A DNA stretch of 64,000 nt from CAWGLW01 sp963823525 (lineage in GTDB: Bacteria > Pseudomonadota > Gammaproteobacteria > Steroidobacterales > Steroidobacteraceae). This document shows positions 45,079 through 54,296 of this stretch, piece after piece. Where the stretch lies: NCBI GenBank assembly GCA_963823525.1, contig CAWGLW010000006.1, positions 868,001 to 932,000 of the forward strand, given 5' to 3'. The translations under genes were made by a program, and so were the position numbers. The notes under the pieces were generated by a model. The model ran no database searches and was not told the DNA's origin. It worked only from the letters and a program-made list of their open reading frames with translations. Within the stretch, counting starts at the first letter, position 1. Each line of letters begins with the position of its first letter.

Positions 45079-47832
45079 ATGACCCGAAACACCTTTGCTC
45101 GATGGCTGGCACTTTTCGCCTCAGTCCTGATCACACCGGCGCTTGGCGAAACCCTGGATACGGGGCTCATTTCATACGATAAATTCAAGCTGGACAATGG
45201 CTTAACGGTTATCGTCCACACCGACCGGAAGGCGCCGATCGTTGCCGTGAACCTCTGGTATCACGTCGGTTCGAAGAACGAGGAACCGGGCCGCACCGGA
45301 TTTGCACACCTTTTCGAGCACCTGATGTTCCAGGGCAGTGAGAATTTCAACGACGAGTACTTCAAGCCGTTCGAGCAGGTCGGGGCAACCAGCATGAACG
45401 GTACGACCAGTTTTGACCGGACGAATTATTTCCAGAACGTGCCGACGACCGCGCTGGACATGGCGCTGTGGATGGAATCGGACCGGATGGGCCACCTGCT
45501 CGGGGTCATTGACCAGGCACGCCTCGATGAGCAACGCGGCGTCGTGCAGAACGAAAAGCGCCAGGGCGAGAACCGGCCCTATGGCCGCGTATGGGAATCC
45601 GTGTTCAGCGCCAGCTTCCCTGCCGGCCATCCGTATCACTGGATGCCGATCGGCTCAATGAACGACCTCAATGCGGCCTCGCTCGAGGACGTACAGACCT
45701 GGTTCAAGACGTATTACGGTGCGGCGAACGCGATCCTGGTCCTGGCCGGTGATATCGATGTGGATACGGCAAGAACCAAGACGCAGCTGTACTTTGGCCA
45801 CATCGCGCCCGGACCGGCGATCACACGCCCCGCCGTCCGGATCGCCGCGCGCGAGGAAAGCACGCGCGACATCATGTACGACCAGGTCGCGCAACCCAGG
45901 CTCTATCGGTTCTGGAACACTCCACAGGATGGGACCGTGGACGCAGAACTGCTGACCCTGGCCGGCGAGATTCTCGGCGGCGGCAAGACCTCCCGCCTGT
46001 ACGAGCGGATGGTGTATCGCGAGCAGATCGCCGACACGGTGTCCGCCGGGCAGAGTTCGCTGGAAATCGCCGGGTTGTTCGGCATCACGACCGACGTCAA
46101 GGCCGGCATCCCGCTCGAGCGCGTCGAACAGGCGCTGCGAGAGGAACTCGATGCATTCATCGCCAAAGGGCCGACCCCGGAAGAACTGGAGCGCGCGCAG
46201 ATGACGATACGCTCGGGTTTCGTGCGTGGGCTCGAGCGGATCGGTGGCTTCGGCGGCAAGGCCGACGTGCTGGCCGCCTGCGAGGTCTACACGGGTGATC
46301 CCGCCTGCTACAGCCGCTCTCTGCGGATCATAGAATCCGCGTCGGTCGAGCAGGTGCGCGGCGCGGCGCAGCGCTGGTTGTCACGCGGCGACTATACGCT
46401 CGAAGTCCTTCCGCAGCCTCGCTACGAGAATTCGGCGACCAGCGCGATCGACCGCAAGACCGGTGTGCCGCAGACTGCGAGTTTCCCGGACGTCGCGTTT
46501 CCGGACTTGCAGCGCTCGACCTTGAAGAACGGCATGCCCGTCGTGATTGCCAACCGGCCGGGTCTGCCGCTGCTGCGCGTGTCGTTGCTATTCAGCGCGG
46601 GTTATGTCGCGGACCAGGGCGGCAAGCTCGGCACGTCGGGCTTTGCAATGAGCATGCTCGATGAGGGGACAAACAAGCTGGATTCCCTGCAGATTGCGGA
46701 GCGGGCGGAATCCCTGGGTGCCGAACTGGCGGCCGGGTCTTCTCTCGATACGTCTTTCGCTGCTGTCTCTGCACTCGAGGAAAACCTTGACGACTCACTG
46801 GCCCTTTTTTCGGACGTCGTGCGCAAGCCCGCCTTCCCGCAGAAGGAGATCGATCGGGTTCGAAATCAGTGGATCGCGGGCATCGCACGCGAGAAGACCA
46901 GTCCCGAGGCGCTCGCGCTGCGGGTGTTGCCGCCATTGATGTACGGCGACGGACATCCCTACGCAATGCCCCTGTCCGGCTCGGGCACCGAGGCTTCCAT
47001 TGCCTCACTCACGCGCGAGGACCTGCTCGCATTTCACCGCGACTGGATCCGGCCGGATAACGCGACGCTGATCGTCACGGGCGATGCGGCACTGGCCGAG
47101 ATCCTGCCGTTGCTGGAGAAGCATTTCGGTGACTGGCGCCCCCCCGCCACGGCGAAACCGGCAATCAGGCTTCCTGAAGCGCCGCGGCCGGCAGCCTCGC
47201 GCGTTTTCCTCATCGACAAGCCGGGCGCCATACAAAGCAACATCCTGGTGGGCCAGGTGATGGATTCAGGCATGGCGCCGAACCGCCTCGAAATGGAAAC
47301 CATGAATGCCATCCTGGCGGGAACTTTCACCTCGCGCATCAACATGAACCTGCGCGAAGACAAGCACTGGTCCTACGGTGCGAGCGCCAGCCTGCTCGAT
47401 GCACGCGGCCAGCGGCCATGGTTGCTGTCAGCGCCGGTACAGACCGACAAAACGGGCGAATCCATCGTCGAGATCCGCCGTGAAATCGATGAATACATCG
47501 GTTCGAAACCGGCTACCGCCGAGGAAATTACCAAGATCAAGAACCAGGAAGTCCGCTCGCTTTCCGGCCAGTACGAGACCAACGGATCGGTCAGCGGCGC
47601 AATCGCCGAGATGATTATTTTCGATCGTCCCGATGACTACGTGCGCACACTGAAGACACGTATCGAGGCCCAGAAAGACGAAGCCATTCGTGCTGCGGCC
47701 CGAGAATCGCTGCATCCGTCGCAGATGACCTGGGTCATTGTCGGCGACCTCGCACAGATCGAGGAGCCGATCCGTCGTCTTGAGCTTGGCGAGGTGCGGG
47801 TACTCGATGCCGGCGGCCAGGTGCTGCGCTGA
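45079..47832 (+). CDS. M16 family zinc peptidase, two-domain (pitrilysin-like)
   Basis: 917 residues with a signal peptide (about 1-23, cleavage near LG-ETL). The first M16 repeat holds the inverted zinc motif H77-x2-E80-H81 (AHLFEHLMFQG) and a downstream Glu in VVQNEKRQ (about E159); the second repeat (about 480-917) lacks the zinc motif, as expected for the inactive clamshell half. Periplasmic peptidases of this kind degrade oligopeptides. Single gene, divergent from the OmpW-OmpA gene; no obvious Shine-Dalgarno before ATG 45079. Confidence 0.92.
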   Translation: MTRNTFARWLALFASVLITPALGETLDTGLISYDKFKLDNGLTVIVHTDRKAPIVAVNLWYHVGSKNEEPGRTGFAHLFEHLMFQGSENFNDEYFKPFEQVGATSMNGTTSFDRTNYFQNVPTTALDMALWMESDRMGHLLGVIDQARLDEQRGVVQNEKRQGENRPYGRVWESVFSASFPAGHPYHWMPIGSMNDLNAASLEDVQTWFKTYYGAANAILVLAGDIDVDTARTKTQLYFGHIAPGPAITRPAVRIAAREESTRDIMYDQVAQPRLYRFWNTPQDGTVDAELLTLAGEILGGGKTSRLYERMVYREQIADTVSAGQSSLEIAGLFGITTDVKAGIPLERVEQALREELDAFIAKGPTPEELERAQMTIRSGFVRGLERIGGFGGKADVLAACEVYTGDPACYSRSLRIIESASVEQVRGAAQRWLSRGDYTLEVLPQPRYENSATSAIDRKTGVPQTASFPDVAFPDLQRSTLKNGMPVVIANRPGLPLLRVSLLFSAGYVADQGGKLGTSGFAMSMLDEGTNKLDSLQIAERAESLGAELAAGSSLDTSFAAVSALEENLDDSLALFSDVVRKPAFPQKEIDRVRNQWIAGIAREKTSPEALALRVLPPLMYGDGHPYAMPLSGSGTEASIASLTREDLLAFHRDWIRPDNATLIVTGDAALAEILPLLEKHFGDWRPPATAKPAIRLPEAPRPAASRVFLIDKPGAIQSNILVGQVMDSGMAPNRLEMETMNAILAGTFTSRINMNLREDKHWSYGASASLLDARGQRPWLLSAPVQTDKTGESIVEIRREIDEYIGSKPATAEEITKIKNQEVRSLSGQYETNGSVSGAIAEMIIFDRPDDYVRTLKTRIEAQKDEAIRAAARESLHPSQMTWVIVGDLAQIEEPIRRLELGEVRVLDAGGQVLR

Positions 47833-47950
47833 CCGCGCGGCCCTTAGAGGCATGGCATGGCTTCCACCGGTCAGTGCCCGCGACGGCCCGGTTGCATGGC
47901 GCCGACATGCGAGCGATCGTAGGGACCGCTAACACTCAGCAGGCAACCCG

Positions 47951-49720
47951 ATGAGCATCCTCGGCCAGGCGGTCGTTTTCCTCGCGGCGACCGTGATCGC
48001 AATCCCGTTGTTCCGGCGATTCAAGCTCAGCGCCGTGCTTGGCTATCTGACCGCTGGCATGGCTGTCGGTCCCTGGGGCCTGGGCCTGATCAGCGAAGTC
48101 GAGAACGTCCTGCACATCTCCGAATTCGGTGTCGTTCTGCTGCTGTTCGTGATCGGGCTGGAGCTGCAACCCTCGCGACTGTGGGTCATGCGCCGCGCCG
48201 TGTTTGGCGCGGGCGCCGCGCAGGTGGCACTGACCACGGTGGCACTTGCGCTGGTCGCGCGCGGGCTGGGCTTGTCGTGGACTGCTGCGCTGATCACAGC
48301 CTTCGCCCTCTCGCTGTCGTCCACTGCGCTGGTGCTGCAGGTGCTCGCTGAACGAAACGAGCTGACCACCCGCCATGGTCGCGCTGCGTTTGCGACCCTG
48401 CTGTTCCAGGACCTCGCCATCATGCCTGCTTTGGTCGTCCTGCCCCTGCTGGGCCAGGCCGAACAGATCACGCTGAACTGGCAGGACTTGCTTCTGCCGG
48501 TAGCAGTCGTCGCCGGCGTGATCAGCTTTGGCCGTCACCTGCTCAGGCCGGCGTTGCGCATCGTCGCCGGCACGGCGGTACAGGAGGCCTTTACTGCCGC
48601 TGCCCTGCTGGTCGTGGTTGGTACGGCGCTGTTGTTCGATTTTGCCGGCTTATCGGCCGCGCTTGGCGCGTTCATCGCCGGTGTGTTACTGGCCGACAGC
48701 GAGTACCGGCACGAACTCGAGGCCGACATCGAGCCGTTCAAAGGCTTGTTTCTCGGCCTGTTCTTCATGGCCGTGGGCATGTCGGCCAATCTCGGCGTGC
48801 TGCTCGATTCGCCGTTGCTGGTGCTTGGACTGACGCTCGGTTACCTGGCCATCAAGGCCGTCGCTGCCGGCCTGGCCGCGAAGCTGGTCGGCCAGGACCG
48901 CGACACCGCCTTTCGCCTCGGCATCACGCTGGCGGGCGGCGGAGAATTCGCCTTCGTTCTGCTGGCCCTGGCCGCCGGTGATGGTGTGCTGCCGCAGGGG
49001 CTCACCGATCTGCTGGTCATCGTCGTTACGATGTCAATGATCGCCTCGCCGCTGTTGATCGCCGCCGGCGATCGACTCGCCAGGAGACGGAAGCCCGCGC
49101 CGCCACCTGAATTCGACCGGATAGAATCGGAGGAGCCGCGTGTGCTGATCGCCGGGTTTGGTCGCTTCGGCCAGATCGTTGCCCGCGTTCTGCGCGCCCG
49201 GGACATTCACTTTACGGCGCTCGAGATCAGCCAGTCACAGGTTGACTTCGTACGCCGGTTCGGCAACAAGCTTTACTACGGAGACGCGACGAGGATCGAG
49301 ATGCTGCGTTCAGCCGGCGCAGCCGATGCGCAGGTGCTGGTGCTGGCCATCGACGATGTGGAGGCTTCGCTGAAGACCGCAGAAATCGCGCGCCGTCATT
49401 TTCCCGGGCTGCGAATACTGGCCCGGGCGAGGAATCGGCAGCACACGTTCCGCCTGATGGAACTCGGCGTGACCGAAATCTGGCGCGAGACTTTTTCCAG
49501 CAGCCTGGAGGTTGCCGAGCAGACACTCGTCGCACTGGGCACTTCACGCGAAGCGGCGGTGGCGCAGGTGAGGCGCTTCCGCCAGCACGATGAACAGACC
49601 CTGAACGCCCAGGCGGAAATGATGGACGACGAGACCCGTCTGATCGAATCGGCGAAGGAATCGGCAAGGCAACTCGAGACGCTGTTCGAAACGGACGGTC
49701 TCCGGGAGACGGGACAATGA
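47951..49720 (+). CDS. Kef-type monovalent cation:proton antiporter (CPA2) with TrkA-N domain
   Basis: 589 residues. About 12 membrane helices (1-380) of the CPA2 exchanger family, with LLLFVIGLELQPSRLW and GAFIAGVLLADSEYRHELE, the latter typical of KefB/KefC. A cytoplasmic RCK/TrkA-N domain begins near residue 398 with VLIAGFGRFGQIVARVL (GxGxxG NAD-binding loop). Such proteins release K+ in response to ligand, often glutathione adducts of electrophiles, which would suit the nearby formaldehyde genes. The stop overlaps the DUF2891 start (ATGA). Confidence 0.92.
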   Translation: MSILGQAVVFLAATVIAIPLFRRFKLSAVLGYLTAGMAVGPWGLGLISEVENVLHISEFGVVLLLFVIGLELQPSRLWVMRRAVFGAGAAQVALTTVALALVARGLGLSWTAALITAFALSLSSTALVLQVLAERNELTTRHGRAAFATLLFQDLAIMPALVVLPLLGQAEQITLNWQDLLLPVAVVAGVISFGRHLLRPALRIVAGTAVQEAFTAAALLVVVGTALLFDFAGLSAALGAFIAGVLLADSEYRHELEADIEPFKGLFLGLFFMAVGMSANLGVLLDSPLLVLGLTLGYLAIKAVAAGLAAKLVGQDRDTAFRLGITLAGGGEFAFVLLALAAGDGVLPQGLTDLLVIVVTMSMIASPLLIAAGDRLARRRKPAPPPEFDRIESEEPRVLIAGFGRFGQIVARVLRARDIHFTALEISQSQVDFVRRFGNKLYYGDATRIEMLRSAGAADAQVLVLAIDDVEASLKTAEIARRHFPGLRILARARNRQHTFRLMELGVTEIWRETFSSSLEVAEQTLVALGTSREAAVAQVRRFRQHDEQTLNAQAEMMDDETRLIESAKESARQLETLFETDGLRETGQ

Positions 49721-50811
49721 AATCACTGATCGCGATGGGACTGACGACGGCCAGCCTTCTGGGCGCCGCGCTGCCTGCGCCGGCGCATGCCATCGACGCC
49801 GCGGCGGCGGGCCGCTTTGCTCAACTGGCACTGGACTGCGTGCACCGCGAGTACCCTAACAAGATCGCCCATGTCCTGCAGGGGGACGTGGACGTCCGCC
49901 CTCCGCGCGAACTCACACCGGCGTTTTACGGATGCTATGACTGGCACTCTTCGGTGCACGCACACTGGCTGCTTGCACGTCTGGCACGCCTGTTTCCGGA
50001 GGCGGCCTTCGCTGAATCGGCGCGCGGCGCGCTCTCGACAAGCCTCACTCCGGCGCGAATTGCCGGCGAGGTCCGCTATCTGCAGGGACCTGGGAGGATT
50101 TCATTCGAACGCCCGTACGGACTGGCCTGGCTGCTGCAACTGGCGGCCGAACTGCGAACCTGGGACACGGAGGAAGCGCGCGCATGGTCAACTGCGCTTG
50201 CGCCACTGGAGGCCCTTGCCGCTGACCGGGTCAGGACCTGGCTGCCGAAACTCCATTACCCGATCCGCGTTGGTGAACACAGTCAGACGGCGTTCGCATT
50301 CGGCCTGATTTACGACTGGGCGCTTGTTGCGGATGACGCGGCCATGCAGCAGCTGCTCGATGATCGAATCCGCGATTACTACCTGGCTGATCAGCGCTGC
50401 CCGATAACGTACGAGCCTTCCGGGCAGGACTTCCTCTCACCCTGCCTGGCCGAAGCGGACCTGATGCGACGGGTGATCGGCAAGGAAGCGTTCGCCCACT
50501 GGCTGTCAGCGTTCCTGCCGGATATTCCGCGTGATGATAAGCAGAGCTGGCTCGCGCCGGCGATCGTGACCGACCGAGGCGACCCCAAGCTGGCCCATCT
50601 CGACGGCCTGAACCTGAGCCGTGCCTGGATGCTGCAGGGCATGGCCCTCGGGCTGCCCGGCGACGACCCCCGCAGAGCGGCCCTTCAAGCCGCCGCGCAG
50701 GCGCATGCTGAGGCCGCGCTGCCGGCCGTAACCGGAGAGCACTACGAAGGTGGGCATTGGCTGGGCACGTTCGCGGTGTACCTGACCAGCGAGGCCGGGC
50801 TCGGCCCGTAA
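49717..50811 (+). CDS. DUF2891 exported protein
   Basis: 364 residues with a signal peptide (cleavage near AHA-IDA, residue 25). The rest matches the DUF2891 family: FYGCYDWHSSVHAHWLLARL near the N-terminus and PSGQDFLSPCLAEADLMRRV in the middle, in an all-helical, toroid-like arrangement resembling glycosidase or cyclase folds. Several conserved His, Asp and Glu residues suggest an enzyme, but no activity is established to my knowledge. Translationally coupled to the antiporter gene by an ATGA overlap. Confidence 0.85.
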   Translation: MKSLIAMGLTTASLLGAALPAPAHAIDAAAAGRFAQLALDCVHREYPNKIAHVLQGDVDVRPPRELTPAFYGCYDWHSSVHAHWLLARLARLFPEAAFAESARGALSTSLTPARIAGEVRYLQGPGRISFERPYGLAWLLQLAAELRTWDTEEARAWSTALAPLEALAADRVRTWLPKLHYPIRVGEHSQTAFAFGLIYDWALVADDAAMQQLLDDRIRDYYLADQRCPITYEPSGQDFLSPCLAEADLMRRVIGKEAFAHWLSAFLPDIPRDDKQSWLAPAIVTDRGDPKLAHLDGLNLSRAWMLQGMALGLPGDDPRRAALQAAAQAHAEAALPAVTGEHYEGGHWLGTFAVYLTSEAGLGP

Positions 50812-50839
50812 GCGCCGACTCGCCCCGGAGCCGGCGGTG

Positions 50840-51250
50840 CTACGGCCGCCCTGATTTGCGCTGCTTGCTCGAGCGCAGGCCGCGCAGGTAGCCAACAGCG
50901 ACGAAACCCGCAATCAGAAGCGGCACAATAGCTGCCGCGAGACTACCTTCGGCGGCTGCGTCTCGCGCTGCGTTGATCGCAAATCCAAGAAACCCGGCAA
51001 CGATCAGCACCGGGATCAGCGCAAAGGGCTTGCGTCGCTCGGGCATGGCGGGCGGTGCAGCCCCCGGCTTCGCAACCGGCCACTTGCCGAGAACGTTCTT
51101 GCCGGCGCGGCGCACGCCCAGTCTGTTCGGGGAGCTGCGCTGCGAGGCCTGGTCCGGCATCGGCCAGGGATTGGCATCGCGCGAGGTCGGCGCCGGCGGT
51201 GGCGGCAGTTCGGTGACGACGCCCGATTTGTCCTGGTTCTTCACGTGCAT
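50840..51250 (-). CDS. Small membrane protein of unknown function
   Basis: 136 residues. The first 75 are polar and proline-rich (PPPPAPTSRDANPWP), followed by two hydrophobic helices (about 76-96 and 105-123) and a short basic tail. No family recognised. GAGGAG lies six bases before ATG 51250, which supports it as a real gene. It is convergent with the DUF2891 gene and is separated from frmA by the repeat cluster. Confidence 0.6.
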   Translation of the reverse strand: MHVKNQDKSGVVTELPPPPAPTSRDANPWPMPDQASQRSSPNRLGVRRAGKNVLGKWPVAKPGAAPPAMPERRKPFALIPVLIVAGFLGFAINAARDAAAEGSLAAAIVPLLIAGFVAVGYLRGLRSSKQRKSGRP

Positions 51251-51271
51251 CTGCGTCTCCTCGAGGCGCCG

Positions 51272-51383
51272 GCTAATTCGGGGACAGTTTACTTATCTCA
51301 GCTAATTCGGGGACAGTTTACTTATCTCGGACAGACCTTTTTCAGTCTCCGCAGGCGCCTGGAGATAAGTAAACTGTCCCCGA
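51272..51383. repeat. REP-like cluster: two direct copies and one inverted copy
   Basis: A 29-bp unit is present twice in tandem (51272-51300 and 51301-51329), differing only in the last base. A 22-bp reverse-complement copy (51362-51383) matches 51307-51328 exactly, so the second and third copies can form a large hairpin with a 33-base loop. The arrangement resembles palindromic elements mobilised by RAYT (Y1-type) transposases, but no such gene is in the window. Lies just upstream of frmA. Confidence 0.8.
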
Positions 51384-51413
51384 TCTGGCACTGCGCAACG
51401 ATGAGGATCCGAT

Positions 51414-52523
51414 ATGAAGACTCGTGCGGCCGTTGCTTTTGAAGCGGGCAAACCGCTGGTCATCGAAACCGTCGACCTCGAAGGGCCACGCGCCGGCGAG
51501 GTGCTGGTGGAGATCAAGGCGACCGGCGTCTGTCACACCGATGAATTCACTCGCTCGGGCGCCGACCCGGAGGGGCTGTTTCCAGCGATATTGGGCCATG
51601 AAGGGGCCGGCGTCGTCGTGGACACGGGGCCTGGCGTGACCACCGTACGCAAGGGCGATCATGTCATTCCGCTGTACACACCCGAGTGCCGTCAGTGCAA
51701 GTCCTGCCTGTCGCAGAAGACCAATCTCTGCACCGCGATTCGCGCCACGCAGGGACAGGGCCTGATGCCGGACGGCAGCAGCCGGTTTTCACTCGGCGGC
51801 AAGCTCATTCACCACTACATGGGCTGCTCGACCTTCGCCAACCACACCGTACTGCCAGAGATTGCCGTGGCAAAAATCCGGGAAGACGCTCCTTTCGAGA
51901 AGGTCTGTTATATCGGCTGCGGAGTGACAACCGGGATCGGTGCGGTGATCAACACGGCCCGGGTCGAGGCGGGAGCGAATGTCGTGGTTTTCGGTCTCGG
52001 CGGCATCGGCCTGAATGTCGTGCAGGGCGCCCGCCTTGCCGGAGCCAACAAGATCATCGGCGTTGACCTGAACCCGGCACGTGAACGGCTCGCACGGCAA
52101 TTCGGAATGACCCAGTTCGTCAATCCCAGTGAAGTCGGCGGCGATCTCGTTGAATACCTCGTCGCAATGACCGATGGCGGTGCTGACTACAGCTTTGAAT
52201 GTGTCGGAAACGTGGACCTGATGCGCCAGGCGCTCGAGTGCTGCCACCGGGGATGGGGTGTGTCGATCATCATCGGCGTGGCCGGCGCCGGCCAGGAGAT
52301 CCGAACGCGTCCGTTCCAACTCGTCACGGGCCGCACCTGGAAGGGTACGGCGTTCGGAGGCGCGAGGGGGCGCACCGACGTGCCACGCATCGTCGACTGG
52401 TACATGGACGGGCGGATTGCAATCGATCCGATGATCACGCACGTGCTGCCACTCGAGGACATCAACAAGGCGTTTGACCTGATGCATTCCGGCGAGTCGA
52501 TACGCTCGGTCGTGAAATTCTGA
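51414..52523 (+). CDS. frmA: S-(hydroxymethyl)glutathione dehydrogenase / class III alcohol dehydrogenase
   Basis: 369 residues. Oxidises the spontaneous glutathione-formaldehyde adduct to S-formylglutathione with NAD+. Catalytic zinc ligands C40 (TGVCHTDEF) and H62-E63 (GHEGAG), structural zinc ligands C92, C95, C98 and C106, and the NAD loop GLGGIGLNVV are all present. GAGGATC is placed just before ATG 51414. Followed directly by the hydrolase gene of the same pathway. The repeat cluster upstream could affect its transcription. Confidence 0.96.
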   Translation: MKTRAAVAFEAGKPLVIETVDLEGPRAGEVLVEIKATGVCHTDEFTRSGADPEGLFPAILGHEGAGVVVDTGPGVTTVRKGDHVIPLYTPECRQCKSCLSQKTNLCTAIRATQGQGLMPDGSSRFSLGGKLIHHYMGCSTFANHTVLPEIAVAKIREDAPFEKVCYIGCGVTTGIGAVINTARVEAGANVVVFGLGGIGLNVVQGARLAGANKIIGVDLNPARERLARQFGMTQFVNPSEVGGDLVEYLVAMTDGGADYSFECVGNVDLMRQALECCHRGWGVSIIIGVAGAGQEIRTRPFQLVTGRTWKGTAFGGARGRTDVPRIVDWYMDGRIAIDPMITHVLPLEDINKAFDLMHSGESIRSVVKF

Positions 52524-52524
52524 G

Positions 52525-53373
52525 ATGAAACTGATCTCGGAACACGCCTGCTTTGGCGGAGTGCAGCGTTACCTGGCGCACGACTCGCGCGAATGCCGCG
52601 GAGAAATGCGTTTTGCCATGTACGAGCCACCCAAGGCCGCGAGCGGCCCGGTGCCCGTGCTGATCTACCTGGCCGGGCTCACCTGCAACGAAGAGACGTT
52701 CATGATCAAGGCGGGCGCCCAACGCAGCGCAGCCGAACTGGGCCTGATGCTCGTGGCGCCGGATACCAGCCCCCGTGAGTCCCGCTTGCCCGGCGATGAC
52801 CAGGACTGGGACTTTGGCCAGGGTGCCGGCTTTTATGTCGATGCCACCCAGGCGCCCTGGTCGTCCCACTACCGGATGTACAGTTACGTCACTGAGGAAC
52901 TGCCTCAGCTGATCGGCGCCGAGTTTCCTGCGGACATCACGCGGCAGGGTATTTTCGGTCACTCGATGGGAGGGCACGGCGCACTCGTCTGTGCCCTGCG
53001 CAACCCGCAGCGCTATCGCTCCGTCTCCGCGTTCGCGCCAATTGCCGCACCCAGCCATTGCCCCTGGGGGCGAAAGGCGTTTTCCGGTTACCTTGGCGAC
53101 GATGAAACCGCCTGGGCGCGATATGACGCCAGCGCGCTCGTCACTCGCCGGGCCTTTCATTCACCGATTCTGATCGACCAGGGCCTGGCCGATCCGTTTC
53201 TCGAAACGCAGCTGAATCCGCAGGAGTTCGAAGCCGCCTGTGCCCACTCCGGCCAGAATCTGCGGTTGCGGCGCCACGCGGGTTACGATCACGGGTACTT
53301 CTTTATCCAGACGTTCATGGCCGATCATCTCGCCTGGCACGCAGGATTGCTCGGTTGCGGGCGCGAGTCCTGA
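52525..53373 (+). CDS. fghA: S-formylglutathione hydrolase
   Basis: 282 residues, esterase-D type alpha/beta hydrolase that releases formate and glutathione, the second step of formaldehyde detoxification. The nucleophile is S147 in GHSMGGHG; a catalytic Asp lies in LIDQGLADPF and His in GYDHGYFF. LIYLAGLTCNEETFMIKAG is a family signature. It starts one base after the frmA stop, and meets the aminotransferase gene tail to tail. Confidence 0.96.
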   Translation: MKLISEHACFGGVQRYLAHDSRECRGEMRFAMYEPPKAASGPVPVLIYLAGLTCNEETFMIKAGAQRSAAELGLMLVAPDTSPRESRLPGDDQDWDFGQGAGFYVDATQAPWSSHYRMYSYVTEELPQLIGAEFPADITRQGIFGHSMGGHGALVCALRNPQRYRSVSAFAPIAAPSHCPWGRKAFSGYLGDDETAWARYDASALVTRRAFHSPILIDQGLADPFLETQLNPQEFEAACAHSGQNLRLRRHAGYDHGYFFIQTFMADHLAWHAGLLGCGRES

Positions 53374-53374
53374 T

Positions 53375-54286
53375 CTACCGTTTCAGCGGTACGATAACCG
53401 TACCCTCACGGGAGGTCAGTTCACGGAACAGTTCATAGAGCTGACGCGTCATTGGCCCGGGCTCGCCGTCACCGATCGTCCGGCCGTCGACGCGCGTCAC
53501 CGCGGCAAGCTCGCCCATGGTTCCGGAGCAGAACATCTCCGAAGCGCGGTAAACTTCGCTAAGGCTGAGATCAGCCTCCTCACTCGGGATATCGTGCTGC
53601 CGGCATAGTTCAAGCACCGCGTGGCGCGTCACGCCTTCGGGGCAGGCGACAAGCCTCGGCGTGCGCAGCCGCCCGCCCTCGCAGATGAAAACGTGTGTCG
53701 CGTTGGTTTCGGCAACAAACCCACGCATATCGAGCAGTAACGCATCGTCGGCGCCCGCGACATTGGCCTCGATCTTGGCCATGATCGACTGGATCAGGTT
53801 GTTGTGGTGAATCTTCGGGTCCAGGCAATCCGGCGGAAATCGTCTCACGCTGCTGGTTATGAGACTGAGCCCCTGCTTCGAATACACGGGTGCCTTGTAC
53901 TCGGCGAGCACGATCAGGGTCGGACCGGCCTGGTTCAGGCGCGGATCCATGCCCGAGGTGATCTTGATGCCGCGCGTCAGCGTGAGCCGTACGTGTACGT
54001 CGTCATGCATGTCATTGGCGAGGAGCGTTCGACGTATTTCTTCGATGATCCTCTCGCGTGTGGGGATTTCCGCGAACGCGAGTGCCCGCGCTGAATTCAC
54101 CAGCCGGTCGAGGTGTTGATCGAGCCTGAAGATGCGTCCCCGGTACAGGCGCAGGCCTTCCCAGACACCATCGCCGCCCTGCACGATCGAATCGAACGGG
54201 CTGATCGCCGCCTGGTCGCGATGGGTCAGCACTCCATTTATGTTCACGATCAGGTTCCGGTTGCGTTCGTCATAAGCCTGCAGCAT
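53375..54286 (-). CDS. PLP-dependent class IV aminotransferase (branched-chain type)
   Basis: 303 residues, fold type IV. The PLP lysine is in CLDPKIHHNNL; GGDGVWEGLRLYRGRIFRLDQHLDRL and SGTMGELAAVTRVDGR are class IV signatures. The family covers branched-chain amino acid, D-amino acid and aminodeoxychorismate enzymes; the sequence looks closest to IlvE-like members, substrate not provable here. Start 54286 has GAGGA about seven bases upstream; a longer start at 54331 would overlap the next gene. Forms a minus-strand operon with the sulfotransferase-like gene. Confidence 0.88.
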   Translation of the reverse strand: MLQAYDERNRNLIVNINGVLTHRDQAAISPFDSIVQGGDGVWEGLRLYRGRIFRLDQHLDRLVNSARALAFAEIPTRERIIEEIRRTLLANDMHDDVHVRLTLTRGIKITSGMDPRLNQAGPTLIVLAEYKAPVYSKQGLSLITSSVRRFPPDCLDPKIHHNNLIQSIMAKIEANVAGADDALLLDMRGFVAETNATHVFICEGGRLRTPRLVACPEGVTRHAVLELCRQHDIPSEEADLSLSEVYRASEMFCSGTMGELAAVTRVDGRTIGDGEPGPMTRQLYELFRELTSREGTVIVPLKR

Positions 54287-54296
54287 CGGGTCTTCC

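Noticed and set aside
51272..51383. CRISPR array
   Set aside because: Only two direct copies with no spacer between them and one inverted copy; no cas genes; fits a REP-like element better.
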